Positions 45,633 to 57,584 are shown, numbered from the stretch's first letter. The stretch is 64,000 bases of DNA from Lycium barbarum (GCF_019175385.1 NC_083340.1:19604336-19668335); one strand, 5' to 3'. Translations and numbers: made by a program. Notes: generated from the sequence alone by a model not told the origin.

Positions 45633-46436
45633 CTAAAAGAGTTGATCCTCATCATCTTCTGTTTCTACCAGTAATGCTTGTGAATTGTCTTGGGTGTATT
45701 TGAACTTGGACACTTTTGTAACATGACTGGCTTGTTTGCAATTTCTATATATTACATCTAATCTCCACCAACAAATTTTTTCTAAGTGTGTTTTCCTTTT
45801 GCAATATTTGCAAGGAGGATAGTTGACTTTTCCTTTTTGGTGTTTTGCACAAAAAATACCGTCAACAATTTTATCTTGTCTGGAAGTTCTTCTTTGCTCT
45901 TGTGCTTGAAGAGCACTTATTAATTCTGCAAGAGAGATAGTAGAGAGATGTTTAGACTCTTCTAGAGCGGAGATTTCAGACTTAAATCTCTCAGGAATAG
46001 TCACAAGGATTTTTTCAACTATTCTGTCAGAATATTGACTGATTGTCTCACCCTCTTACATTCTAAGAGATTCAAAATCTCTTTTCAAATTCAAAATCTG
46101 ATTTTGTCTGCCTCGTTCGCTTTCTTGATATTCCTATTCAAGTTTTTCCCAAGTTTCTTTTGCTGTTTCACATGCAATAATTTTAGAAAAAATTGAATCA
46201 ACAACAGAATTTTGAATCACAATTTTGGCTTTGTACTTTTTGGTTTTCTCTTCTCAGTGAGCTTTGATTTGGCTAGGAGTAGAATTTTCAGGGTGTGGTA
46301 CTATGAGTTTATCTTCCTTTATAGCTTCCCACAAATCATAAGCTTCAAGATAACACTTCATCTGAACTGACCAAATTTGATAGTTTTCACCAGTGAAGGT
46401 TTGTGGGGCATTGAAAGAGAGATTATTGCTTGTCAT
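45633..46436 (-). pseudogene. Copia-type gag, three in-frame stops
   Basis: One frame runs from MTSNNLSFNAPQTFTGENYQ (capsid-type start, WSVQMKCYLEAYDLW) to a CCHC zinc knuckle CKYCKRKTHLEKIC near residue 213-226 and ends DDEDQLF, 268 codons. In-frame stops lie after SQIKAH (TGA, 46254), after WEKLE (TAG, about 46135) and after ESLRM (TAA, about 46056). The frame is otherwise unbroken, which indicates modest age. Gag packages element RNA in virus-like particles. Confidence 0.88.
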
Positions 46437-46675
46437 GATTTGAAATACGGTTAAAAATAGTATGGGTTAAAAAATTGGTTAAAACTGGTTTAAAGTAGCC
46501 CTGCGTTAAAAATAAAAGGAAGGGTTAAAATTGGTTTAAAGTATCCCTTCTTTAAAAATAAATGCAAGGATTAAAATTAGTTGGTTGAAAATGGGTAAAA
46601 GTGGTTGAAAGTAGTTCTTCTTTTTCAATGAAATCACAGATCCATTGAGATGAATGAACCCGGCGCTGATACAAC

Positions 46676-46997
46676 TGATACGGAATGGAAAAAATGAGAC
46701 AGAAAATTGAAGAGAGAATAAACTATAACTCTTTGTATTGATTCTTGAATTGTTTCTTGCATTTAAAAATAAAAGACTACATCTCTATTTATAGAGAAAT
46801 AAAGAAAATAAAATAAAAATAAAATATATTATTTTCCTTATAGATACTAAACTAAAAGGAAACTAAATATTTTATAATTAATGTAGTAACTAGATTTAGA
46901 AAGAAACTAAACGTTTTAGAATATTCCTAGCAAAAAATGAAGTAAATATTTCTACTACTAATTAAATCATGAAGTGAAAGAAAAGTAAATTTTAACA
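46676..46997 (-). repeat. 5' LTR of the gag-only element
   Basis: Its minus-strand end reads CCATTCCGTATCA and is followed at once by the primer-binding-site-like sequence (46656-46675). Confidence 0.85.
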
Positions 46998-47092
46998 CCC
47001 CGCATCACATTTGCTCTGTTAGTAACTCGAACCCACAATCTTCGAATTAGATGTGTAGGGTGTGTACCATCTGAGCGACCCCTATTGTCTAT
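46998..47092 (-). mobile_element. tRNA-derived SINE fragment
   Basis: On the minus strand GGGGTCGCTCAGATGGTACA (A-box-like) is followed after about 35 nt by TTGTGGGTTCGAGTTACTAA (B-box-like). The body ends at GCGGGG where the copia LTR begins, so the retroelement probably inserted into or next to the SINE. Confidence 0.6.
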
Positions 47093-47483
47093 AAGAAGAA
47101 TCCTACTCAACTGGTTCAAAGAGCACTTTCGATATGTGAAAGTTGAGTACTTCCTCCGTGACATGTGCAGTATAGTAGAAGGTCTTTACCATTGCAAAAA
47201 ATGTTTCTTCATATCTTTATTTATGTCGCGCGACGAATTATCTAACACTAATTTTATAAGTTCTTTCATGTCCGATTCAACCTCATTTGTGTGAGGGCTC
47301 ACATGGTGATTCCCGTTGCAGTTCATCCCGCTAGACACCTATAACAACCACTAAGAATTTGGGGGAAAACAACAACAAAAAAAAAAAAAGAGTCAAAACA
47401 TGGTATATGATTAATATCACATATGGTCACTAAGCTTTTCTAATGTCATGGACGGATTTTTTTTTTCACATTAAAATATAGGG
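47093..47483. other. Intergenic, no feature recognised
   Basis: No gene, RNA or repeat that I can name. A poly-A stretch lies at 47379-47390. Confidence 0.35.
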
Positions 47484-48524
47484 AAAATACATAAAAACCC
47501 CCCTCAACGTATACTCGAATTAATTATGACGCACCAACCTTTGCGGGCGACCTATTACCCCCCGGCCTTATTTTTTCTGTATTTTTGTACCCTTTTTGGC
47601 TGAGGTGGCACCAAAAAACAATTGATGCCCAGTTGCACAGTGGAGAGTGTGCACCACATTGGTGCCACGTCACTGCCACTTTTCTTTTCTTTTTTTCATT
47701 TGATTTTTCTTTTATTAATTATATTTGCACTAATGAACCTCTAATTAACCATTAAACCATTAATTTTGTCTTCTTCATCACTAAACTCTTCTTCTTCATC
47801 ACTAAACCCTTCTTCTTCTTCTTCATTTCAAGAAATCCATCAACCCATTTTCTTCCTCCATTAGCACACACACATTCAACCCATTTTCTTCCTCCATTAA
47901 CACACACACACATTCAACCCATTTTCTTCCTCCATTAACAACACACATTCAACCCATTTTCTTCCTCCATTAACACACACACATTCAACCCATTTTATTC
48001 CTCCATTAACACACACATTCAATTTAATCATCAATCATAAAGAGCTTATTTTCAAGAAACATTCAACCCATTTTCTTCCTCCATTAACACATACACATTC
48101 AACCCATTTTCTTCCTCCATTAACACACACATTCATTTGAAGGCAAATCAAACACCAAAATATCTCCTTCACCGAAATGACATTATGTTTTAATGGGTCA
48201 GACCCATTTTCGTATTGGTGCTGCTGCTGCTGCGGTGTTGCTGCGGTGTGGCAGTGGCGGCGGCGGGGGTGGTTGAGGAGAAAGAAGAAGAAAGAGAAAA
48301 ATAAATTGCATTTAACAATTGAAATGTGGAAGAAAGGGAGGGTGGGGGTGGGTGAGAGAATAAAATATAAAAACTGTTTTTACTGCTTTCACTCGCCATA
48401 ATTTTTTTTTCCATGTCAGTCGAAAATGGTACAAAAATAAGGCCGGTGGGTAATAGGTCGCCCGCAAAGGTTGTGTGCGTCATAATTAATACGAGTATAC
48501 GTTGGGGGGTTTTTTATGTATTTT
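47484..48524. mobile_element. Mutator-like element with ~120-bp inverted ends and internal minisatellite
   Basis: The left end AAAATACATAAAAACCCCCC and right end GGGGGGTTTTTTATGTATTTT are inverted copies that continue for about 120 bp (CAACGTATACTCG, TTTGCGGGCGACCTATTACCC, GGCCTTATTTTT). The interior has CT- and CA-rich sequence and a (GCT)n/(GCG)n tract at 48221-48285. The target duplication is not clear. The 97-residue minus-strand frame reflects the GCT/GGT-rich tract; a captured exon cannot be ruled out. Confidence 0.65.
47841..48134 (+). repeat. ~35-bp minisatellite
   Basis: CAACCCATTTTCTTCCTCCA followed by TTAACACACACACATT recurs seven times, interrupted once by about 45 bp at 48017-48060. 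Length varies with the (CA)n part. Confidence 0.92.
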
Positions 48525-48699
48525 ATATGTCCCGGATAATTAAGCTTCAGGACGATCTTCGTAATAGAAAAATCATTGGCGATAAGATTGCTCTTGTTTT
48601 GAGGGATCATCATAAATGATTAAAATATGTCGTTCACTCTACATAAAGTACTATTCAGCCAGAGCTGCCCCTGTTAAGGAGTGGGAGCAAGGTACTGTA

Positions 48700-49825
48700 A
48701 TATAGTAAGCAATTGCGTAGGTACGAGATTTACTAAGGGGATTCAGAATATGAAAAAGTAATCGTATGACGAGATTCAACATCTACTATATATACATAAA
48801 AATTAATTTTCTCTTGTATGTACAATGTAATTTTCTGAACGGATTCAGATGAATCCTCTTCTTGCGCACCCTAGCCCCACCTTGGTAGCAGGAAAATTTG
48901 TCATTTCTAGCTTCACTTTCTCATTCTAACAGTAAAGTCGCAAAATCTTTTGTTACATTGATGTAACTGAAATGTATGTATCATAAAAGTACGAACGATT
49001 AGAAGGCCAATTTCAGGCTCAAAAAATACAAAATGACAGAATAAAACGGGTAAATTTCTAATTACCTTTCCACTTTGAAGGTTGAAACAGACATTATTGG
49101 TAATGTTAGATATATTTTTGTAGTCTATACTGGATATTATCTCATCATCTACCATATGGCCACCACAAAGATTAATGGTGCGCACTAACAACTCGGCTTC
49201 TTCTTGGCATGCAGTTTTCTCCTCTCCAAGAGACATCAACCACGTTCCCCACTGCATACCAAAATAATTACTTTGAATAAATAAAATAACATCAAGAAAT
49301 TGAGCTACATTATTTAAGGTGAAAATTAGTTACATATCTTCCTCATTTTTAATTATTTGATTTATTCGTTTGATTTTGTGTCAATGAAAATGAATTTGAT
49401 ACTAAAGCAGCAACATATATAAGGATACTAGTTTAACTTTACAAATCTATAATTAATTTATTGGATAAGTGAAAAGCAATACAATAAAAATTATAGCATT
49501 AGCTATAAAATTTGTTGCTAATCGATATGTCGTTAAATAAATCATAATTAATTTTTTGTTGCTTAGCGATAAAAATTGCTAGTTGCTCATTCCAATTTAA
49601 TTTTTCTTCTGAGTGAAGTGATAAGCTATTCAATAAGTATTAGTGCAAGATACTTTTTCTTCGAAACTGTAATTAGTGCTAGATTCATACAGCATAATGT
49701 AGTTGGAGGTGGATGTCTTTGCCTATGGTTTCATAAATCTCTCCTCAGAATTGGTGCAAAAACTGAAGAAGATTGTTCAGAAGCACCTGTCTTGTTTCAT
49801 CACTGATGAAAACAAAAAGGAGAAC
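48700..49825 (+). repeat. Segmental duplication, copy 1
   Basis: From GTAGGTACGAGATTTACTAAG to GAAAACAAAAAGGAGAACAT the sequence is repeated, same orientation, at 63070-64000 and beyond. Copy 1 has about 245 bp more between the two terpene synthase exons. Confidence 0.88.
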
Positions 49826-50767
49826 ATAAATTAAATTGAAGTTGTATTCAAATGTGATATTTTCAATTCCTTTTATTTTTCATATCTTTTGCGTTTTTTT
49901 GGGGTAAAGTTATAAAGTATAAAAAAAGATTACTTGCAAGCACTTATGAGCAAGATTGATGTAAAATTCTAAAAAGATATCAATGAAAAATAAATATGTA
50001 CGCATATACACAAACTTTGAAAAATTGTGTATATTTAGCATTTTGGTTCGGATTGACTCAACTTTCTTTATTTGAGATTTTTACGCTACATACAGCAGTT
50101 CAACAAAGCCCACAACAAAATACTAGCTATCCCTAATCTCTATTTTTATTATTAGTAGTAGTAGTAGTATTATTTCTACAAATTTTAGCCAATATAATCA
50201 CTATGTAAATGTATAATCAATGTGTGTATGTTATACAATGGTTATACACTTGCTATATACCTGGTATACACTTGTTATATACTGGTTATACGTTAGTAAC
50301 ATACAATCTTCTAGTTATATTAAGGAAAATTAATTACGGCAATGGCTTGAAAGCACAAACCTGTTTTTAGTAGAAACGGTAGCTTCTTCACTGAAATAGG
50401 AAGAAGTGTTTCCCTTGACTTATAAGAGATTTAGTCCATGCAAGTCTTTCCCTTTCTCTACTTCAAATATACTTGCTGCACCTAAGAAATAAGCTATCAA
50501 TAGCTCCTTTTAGCTTATCCCAAAGTGTTCAAAATTGCACTGTGTAAACCACCTAAAGGATACTATCAGATTTAATTATAATATGAAACTTCAACTTTAA
50601 TTTGTCTTTTTCCCACACTTCAAATTAACAATTGAAGGAACTTTATCAACTATACCAAATTATACGTACTGTTGAATAATGGTCCATTCAAATTGATGTT
50701 GACTTTGCATTTGTTGTAATCCAGTTTTGCGGCCTCAAGATAGACATTATTGTTGATGTCGGGCAAT
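49066..50767 (-). pseudogene. Class II diterpene synthase (copalyl-diphosphate-synthase-like) relic, four exons
   Basis: Class II diterpene synthases cyclise geranylgeranyl diphosphate in plastids. Four minus-strand exons with GT-AG borders can be read: 50767-50670 (RLPDINNNVYLEAAKLDYNKC...EWTIIQQ), 50552-50361 (WFTQCNFEHFGIS-KELLIAYFLGAASIFEVE, RLAWTKSLIS, SSYFSEEATVSTKN), 49802-49691 (VLLNNLLQFLHQF...IGKDIHLQLHYA) and 49251-49066 (WGTWLMSLGEEK, EAELLVRTINLCGG, DYKNISNITNNVC). Exon phases join cleanly (QQ-W, HYA-W). Damage: a 1-nt deletion after KC, TAA after FGIS, two shifts in exon 2 and TGA after LHQF. The N-terminal half with the DXDD motif and the last exon are missing; a solo LTR at 51628 lies where upstream exons should be. 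The family call is from remembered conserved motifs. Confidence 0.8.
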
Positions 50768-50819
50768 CTACATTGAAAATTTCAAAGATTAAGACTGCAT
50801 TCTATATTAGGCTAAATTC

Positions 50820-51430
50820 GTATAATACAACTGGACCAGATCCGTGATGACATGTGTTGTCAGACATGATTCAAGTACAAGTCAGCATGCTGCAGTTCCG
50901 GAAGAGGCTTGGTGGTTCCAGAGAAGCAACCGGGTCTGGAGGACAGTTGGAGTAGCTCCGGAAGAAAGACCAACGGTCAGCCGTTACAGATCAGGCTCTA
51001 AGCCTTCCACCGGACATTAATAAGTTTTATTGTCCTCTTTATTGTCTATCATATTATGGCATAAATTCACATTATTAGCAGGGACACAATTCATGGAATG
51101 TGTACTCCAAATCCTATGTATAAATAGGGCTTATCATTTCGTTGTAAAGGACACGAAATCCTAGCGAAATACAAAACATACATTATACACCTACTTCATT
51201 TTAAGCTCTTGTTACTTTATTTTGAGATCATCAAGGGTCTGATGAGAAGCTTGGCCGGAGTCATAAGCACCATGCTTCACCAAGGCTCAGGCTATTCTTA
51301 TATTTTACTTTGCTTATATTTCGTTTAAATCAATTTTAATTGCATATTACACTGCTATACTGATCATTTTGATCCACGTGTCCTTGACCGCGACCACAAA
51401 TTTAACTGAACCGTTTTCCGGATAAACACA
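50820..51430 (+). mobile_element. LTR-like sequence, family unclear
   Basis: GC-richer block with CATGCTGCAGTTCCGGAAGA, a TATA-like TGTATAAATAGGGC at about 51118, and a polyA-signal-like region, ending near ACCGTTTTCCGGATAAACA, which resembles the edge of copia LTRs in Solanaceae. Exact ends and target duplication could not be set. It lies in what would be an intron of the diterpene synthase relic. Confidence 0.45.
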
Positions 51431-51627
51431 TACTAATCAAATATTGAGAATATTTTTCTATATACAGAAATTAAAGAAAACAATGCACCAGACCTTTGCA
51501 TGCCAAATAAGGCAGGGCATGGTGATTATAACTTATACTCAGATCTGGAAAGAATAATTAACAACTCTTGTACTATGTTAAATCAATCGGCATATAGCAC
51601 TTTTAATCTCCATATTAATGTTATATT

Positions 51628-54600
51628 TGTTGACACCCAATTTTGTCCCTCTTTTATTTAATTTACCCGGGTTTCTAAATTTACTGACAAGCTAAATACT
51701 TTATTTTCACTATTTTTTTTCTTTCTTATTTATTATTATTGCTACTGTTATTTTCAACATCGCGAGCATTACTTTATCGCAAATTTTAAATGTCCATCAT
51801 CGTTTCATTTTTTGGGTTTGGAATTGTTAAATTAATTACAAGACAATACTTTATAAAATCTTTATTTTTTCTACATATTAATTATTAATTGTCTTTACAT
51901 AGTATATGTTGCATTAAATTAGAAGCCCAAGAATAATTAAATAGAGGAGAAAGGATCAGCAATTTCACCTCATAAACAATTGCTCGGAAGTATATCAATT
52001 TTGGACTCATTTTGAAGCTCGTATTTTAAAACGACGCGCTATAATTTTTATTTCGTCAAAATATTATTTTACAAGGGACAAATTCTTGATAATTCTATTT
52101 ACCTTTTTTCCCTATTCAATAAAAAATAAAATAAAAATTTAAAAATCCTTCTCAAAGTTTCCATCTGATTTCTTTCTCCTTTTCCCTTTTTTTTTGGGGT
52201 TTCACACGTAACTTTTCATCTTAATTTCTTCCTTCTTTTCTTTTTGGGGCTCCACATGTTTCCTCCTTTTTGACTTCATTTTCCCTAAATTGCTCATTCT
52301 TCCCCAATTCAAACGACAATCCTCTTTCTCTTTCTTTTCCCTCTTCTTTGTCATCTCACCTTCTCTATCTCTTCTTCCCCTTTTCTCTCTTCTCCATCAT
52401 CGCCGCCCCTCCCCTGCTCCCTTCTCTCTCTTCTGCCTTTCCTCTCTTGCCATCCCTGCACCTCCACTCACAGTTGTCCCCCATGCGTCTGTCGCCTTTG
52501 TTTCCCCACGCCGATCATCTCTCCCACGCTCCTGTCTTTTCTTAAACCAAACGAAGCCCTATAAATTCGGGGTGAATTGTTCTGTTAAAGGGGGGACGGA
52601 TAGAAAAACGAAGGATCTAGAACCAAAAATTCCCTACAAAACCCAAGTTTAATCATCAAATATAGGAGATTCCAAGAAAGCAGCCAATGATTACTCTATC
52701 TGTTTGGTTGAAAACTTTAGTTTCTTTAATCGATTTTGAGGTTCGCTCCTGTTCGAGTCTATTCATAACGAGAGTGTAGATTCGACGACTTCGACGCCTC
52801 ACTTCACTGCACCACAAACAGGTAAACTTCGATATAATTGTCACTCGTGATCTGTAATTTCTGTGTGTTTAGGATTTTAGTTTACTCTGCTGTCTGTTCA
52901 GTGGTTATGTTAATTTTGCTGTCGTCATGTTGTTTGTTTGATGTTTGGAGCTGTTAGGATAGAACATTAGTTGCTAAATGAACTTGGAAGATGTATGCTG
53001 TAATTTGGTTGCTAGACCGAATTTCCAGGATTCAGAATCTATTTTAAGTTGAATATACATAGGATATACAATGGGTTAACAAGATAAGAAGAAGATATAC
53101 ATTCGATATACAACAGATATACACACCCTGATATGTATATTTTAGGCATATTGCATATATGTTTAAAACAGTTCTGAACTATCCCTCTTTACTCTATTTG
53201 TTCTAAGTAGTGTGCCCGCGACGAGTGTAATCTGCTTAGATTTAAATGCGGTAAAGTGATTATACAACATGCCGATGTTGGTTGCTGAATTCTGTTTGGT
53301 CCTGTTATTTTTCATCATTTTTTAGTTGGTGGTTGTATTTGAGTAGCATACAAACTATGAACCATTCAGATTCCTCCTTTCCCTCGTTTTTTTTATTTTG
53401 ATGATTGCCCTCGATTAGACCACTATGAAATGTGCCTATTTGTTGTAATTTAAGTATTTGAATTGATTAAGGCTTTTCATGCTCATTAAATAAATTTGAA
53501 ACTCTATATGGCCTGCTTAATAAGATATGAATCTTAAGTCGTCTGATTCATTGGTTAGTTCTACAATAAGGATGCCAGAAAATGTGTTTAAGTTCAATAT
53601 ATGCACTGTTTAACCAGCTGAGGAGTAGGCAGTTTCAATTTCTTGTTATGTGCACATTACAGCCTGAACCTAACCTATAGACTAGTTAGTGTCTTTAGAA
53701 GTATTTAGTGTTTTAGCTCCACATCTGCAGCTTACTACTATGTCCAAAAAGAGATGTCACAGTCCTATCTTGTTCGATCGAATGCTGGCTGTTTTATGCT
53801 TGAAATTGTTCATGACTGTTGGTTAAAATATTGTCTGTCGCTCCCTCTTCAAAGTAATTGAGCTATAGTGTTGGATGATAACTTGTTTGTTTAGCTTACT
53901 GTAGTTTATTTAAGGGATCAAGGCAGTATTCATTTGAACTTATAATATTATAGGACAAAACCTTATAAAAACCCCTGCTTCTCTGTTCTAGGAGCTGTCT
54001 TTGGCAGGGCGCATGAGCATTCTCTCACCGTTTCATATTTTGTTCGAATTATAATTCTGGTTGGTCTGTTGATAGTCTAGTAACAGATTAGCATGACTGA
54101 GTTTCTTTTTTTTTGTAAACCCAGAAGGCTGTGTTCTACTTGATAGTCTGATGTCTATATACCCCACTGTTTCCCCTTTGTTATTTGTAAGGTTTTATAG
54201 GAGGTTGGTTAAGGATTGAGATGAGAATCCTATTTGATGTATAGATCTTTGTTCGCTTAAACTACTTGTTCAATCCTCTTAGCATTTGAAACCTGTAAAA
54301 ATCAGTTTTTGTTTCCTGTTGAATGACCCTATCTGACTTCCTCCCTGTTTGGTTAGGACTGCTCTGTTGAGCTTAGATTTATGCTTTAAGAACCTATTGT
54401 ATCCAGATATATGGCAGTTTTTGTATGCTATTGCATTAGTTGATTTATACATGGTTAGCTTGGGGCAAATGTTTCAAGTAAATGGGTAACAAGTCCACTA
54501 AAAGGCTTCTCTGTTTTCTGCTTGAACTTATATTGTCATCATGTTAGAGGGCCACCGTGCGCTTATTTAGTCTAAAGGATATGAATTGAGTTTGCCCTCG

Positions 54601-56253
54601 CTAGTTTCGTTTCCAGTTTCCTACCGCCTGAATATCATTCATCTCGCATATTACCTTTTATTTAGGGTCTAGTATGCCCACTGTTTGGATTGAATAAACA
54701 ACGTTTGCCCTTTGTTCGAACCTGTGCACACTAAATGCTGATTTTTTTTAGAGAGTTGATTGCTGCCCTATTCTTCCTTTTATTTGCTTATGTGGTTGTC
54801 CATTGCAAGTGTATTGTGGGATGTTCTATATTGTATAGGACCCTTATATCTCAATTAATATTTTGATAGGAAGGCGGGGTTAAAACTCTCCAATATTTGC
54901 CTTCTACACATCCTTATGAATGTGTATGTATGAGATACACATTGATTATACAAAGCATACATATAACCTTCGATCTTTCTGCATATATATTTTACACATT
55001 ATTCATTGATCGTATAATAACTCCTTTCTTTTCGTTTTGTGCATGACCGATCGCATACGAGTCCGAGAGATTCGTTCTTCCTCCACATTCAGTTTGGGCT
55101 AAGGTCCAACGTGAACTATTCTTCTCCGAAGCCCAACAGAGGCCTAGATCCAGAAAAAGAGATTGTTGGGCCGAAGCCCAACAGCTACGCCCACAGCAGC
55201 CTCAAAAAATGGGCTGGACCCATTTACTCTTTTACTCTCTTCCTTATTTTTTGTGTATTTTTATTTGCTTTTGTATAACTAACATTTACGCTTGTTAATT
55301 AAGATAAGCCTTAGTAACATTAAAAGTTTTAGTTTAGTAATGGGTAGTTAACTCCATAAATTATATTCACTTCTATTTTTAAAAACTATTTATAGTATCT
55401 ATAACACTTATTTGAGTAATTGATTTTCAAAAAGCATGACTACATCTTTTGGCTAACGGAATAATAATTTATACTTACTATCTTAGAAGTTTAAAACGTC
55501 ACGAATTTTACATAACATTAGCTCATCCTAAATAAAAGGCAAACTAATTTAACGGATAACTCTTTTACTTTAGTTCATTTCAAACACTTGAAATACACAT
55601 TTGCTGAAACATCAATATAAATCTTGCAATAACTCTACAAATACATTTTAATTTGTTAGTTAGCGTAATTCATATTCGGAATACATATGAAACATCACTC
55701 ATCCCATTTCTTTTGGTTTATTTATAATTAAACTCTTATTAAATCACTATATTTTCTACAAGTATATTTTTAAATATTATTATTATACTATCGTTTAAAA
55801 TTTCAACAACATTTATAGGTCGTATTTCAAAATAGCATTAAAAGTACTTTTTTTACAAATTATTATTATTCTTACAAGTTCTATTTTAAATAGCATTCTT
55901 ACATATTTATCTATAGCTTTAGCCATACTTACAAACCTACTTTCTTTTTCTATAATACTATATTTACACCTAGCCTAATTAAATTTTAAGTCCGGTCGGT
56001 TAACCATTGTTAATGGGTCTTAAAGGGTGCCTAATACCTTCCCTTTAGACTAATTGAACCCTTACCTAGAATCTTAAGTTTCGCAGATTTTAAACAGAGC
56101 TAACTTTAAAAATAACTTTAAATAAATTTAGGTGTCCTAATTCACCATAAAATAATTAGGTGGCGACTCCTTAACAAACCAACAAAAACAGGAATCTCCA
56201 ATATGTCGTACTTCTAATTCTAACCTTAACCCGGGTAAAAATGGGGTGTGACA
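51628..56253 (+). mobile_element. Solo LTR of 4.6 kb, Ogre/Tat-like
   Basis: It starts TGTTGACACCCAATTTTGTC and ends AAAATGGGGTGTGACA, flanked by the perfect 5-bp direct repeat ATATT (51623-51627, 56254-56258). Very long LTRs with these termini are typical of the Ogre/Tat lineage of Ty3/gypsy elements (remembered). A CT-rich stretch (52300-52480) precedes a TATA-like CCTATAAATTC at about 52558, a plausible U3 promoter. No gag-pol sequence is present, so this is a solo LTR. Frames inside it (for example 52290-52652) are not genes. Confidence 0.82.
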
Positions 56254-56258
56254 ATATT

Positions 56259-56660
56259 GTGATTTAAGTCCTTGTGTTATCCAAGTACAATTATTAACCT
56301 TCAATTAAACTATTCGGGTGATACTGATCCTTCTGGTAACAGATCTCAAAAATGTTTACGGACAGTTAACTACAATGAGGGATAGTTCCGGTAATTAATT
56401 TTTGTTTGCTTGGATTTAACAAGTTCTTTCTAAACAAATACTTGTAGAGTTGCGGTTTGTGTCACGTGGCAACAAGTTAAACAATTCATACAAGCTAAGA
56501 ACTCCCCTCCTTCCCCTCTCTTCGAAAAATACAAACTCAGGGGAGCTTGATTTGATGAAACTTATCAGAAAGTTCTACATATTTTCATTTTTGTCTATGA
56601 TTGCTATCTATTTCCCCATTCATGACCTTTAACTATACATACACATATAGATAGAGCACG
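56259..56660 (+). other. Upstream part of the OXS3-like promoter copy
   Basis: From about 56430 the sequence (GTGTCACGTGGCAACAAGTT, CAAGCTAAGAACTCCCCTCC) is repeated at 59715-59930 with changes, in the same orientation. It looks like the promoter region belonging to the first-exon copies downstream and contains a CACGTGG box. Confidence 0.5.
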
Positions 56661-56746
56661 ATGATCTTTCTATTGCCTTATGTGAACTTCCATTTTCTTT
56701 TCTTTCCTTTTTAGGTCAATAATAAAATGACGATAAATTCTATCTC

Positions 56747-57227
56747 TTCTTCTTTTTTGTTATTTGTCTTGTATCTCTATAATCTCAACTCGTACTCTCT
56801 TTCACCACCGCCCTATCCCGACCCACCCCCAGACCGCTTCATCCCTCAAAAATGCTGAAAACCAACTTCTTCTTTTTTGTTATTTGTCTTGTATCTCTAT
56901 AATCTCAACACGTACTCTCTTTCACCACCGCCCTATCCCGACCCACCCCCAGACCGCTTCATCCCTCAAAACACCAAAAACCAACTTCTTCTTTTTTGTT
57001 ATTTGTCATGTATCTCTATAATCTCAACACGTACTCTCTTTCACCACCGCCCTATCCCGACCCACCCCCTGAGCGCTTCATCCCTCAAAAACGCCAAAAA
57101 CCAACTTCTTATTTTTTGTTATTTGTCTTGTATCTCTATAATCTCAACACGTATTCTCTTTCACCGCCGCCCTATCCCGCCCCACCACTTGACCGCTTCA
57201 TCCCTCAAAAACGCCAAAAACCAAACC
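56747..57227 (+). repeat. 120-bp tandem repeat, four copies
   Basis: TTATTTGTCTTGTATCTCTA ... CCTATCCCGACCCACCCCC ... CGCTTCATCCCTCAAAAA repeats with periods of 119-120 bp. All three reading frames stay open for long stretches, giving overlapping 83-136-residue frames with TYSLSPPPYPDPP repeats that I do not regard as genes. Confidence 0.92.
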
Positions 57228-57340
57228 CCACTTCATGTATTATATAATCCTGTTTCATTCGGCCATCATAACACACAAATAAAGTAGGTACAAAAAAGTT
57301 ACAGAGAAAAAGAAATGTAATTCTTTTTTGATCATCAACC

Positions 57341-57584
57341 ATGTCTTCTGTTCCAGAAAAGAATGATTTTCTTCCTCAAGAAAATGGTGTTGTTGATCAT
57401 CATGATGATGAAATGAAAAGTGTAGTTAAAAATTATTATGATAATTCTTTGTCTTCTTCCATTGGTAAATTAAGTAATCGAGTTGGAGGAGATGAAGAAG
57501 TTGGTGAGGAAGCAGTAAGCAAGCTGAAATTGATGAAGGATCCCTCAAGTCTTTGGCAACTTTGTAAGCTGCTCTTCCTTTTAA
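57341..57584 (+). pseudogene. OXS3-like first exon, copy 1
   Basis: It begins MSSVPEKNDFLPQENG and contains DHHDDEMKSVVKN, SLSSSIGKL and an acidic stretch. A 1-nt deletion (AAGCTGAA for AAGGCTGAA) shifts the frame after EEAVSK. The exon would end CCTTTTAA|GTCAGT at a splice donor. The SSSIGK-plus-acidic pattern followed by LPFK resembles the N-terminal part of OXIDATIVE STRESS 3 (OXS3)-type nuclear proteins, recognised from memory. The downstream exon is absent from the window. Confidence 0.6.

Larger units (their letters stand above)
45239..46997 (-). mobile_element. Gag-only Ty1/copia-type retroelement with two LTRs
   Basis: Two direct copies of about 300-320 bp (45239-45538 and 46676-46997) match, each starting, on the minus strand, TGTTAAAATTTAC. 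After the 5' LTR (the high-coordinate copy) comes GTTGTATCAGCGCCGGGTTC, close to the initiator-Met tRNA primer-binding site. Just before the 3' LTR lies the purine tract TTGAGGGGAAA. Between them there is only a gag gene. No protease, integrase or reverse transcriptase sequence is present, so it depended on another element. Confidence 0.85.

Noticed and set aside
48190..48483. 97-residue minus-strand frame with Ser, Ala and Thr runs
   Set aside because: Generated by a GCT/GGT-rich tract inside a Mutator-like element; no domain. A captured exon remains possible but unsupported.
49576..49806. 76-residue plus-strand frame, with a similar one at 63698-63922
   Set aside because: Antisense shadow of a diterpene synthase exon and its intron; conserved only because the segment is duplicated.
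52270..52652. Ser/Leu/Pro-rich 91- and 120-residue frames
   Set aside because: Low-complexity CT-rich sequence in the U3-like part of the 4.6 kb solo LTR.
56764..57287. Frames rich in TYSLSPPPYPDPP, proline-rich cell-wall-protein-like
   Set aside because: They arise from the 120-bp tandem repeat, which is open in several frames at once and also occurs inverted at 59.1-59.6 kb. No signal peptide and no start context.
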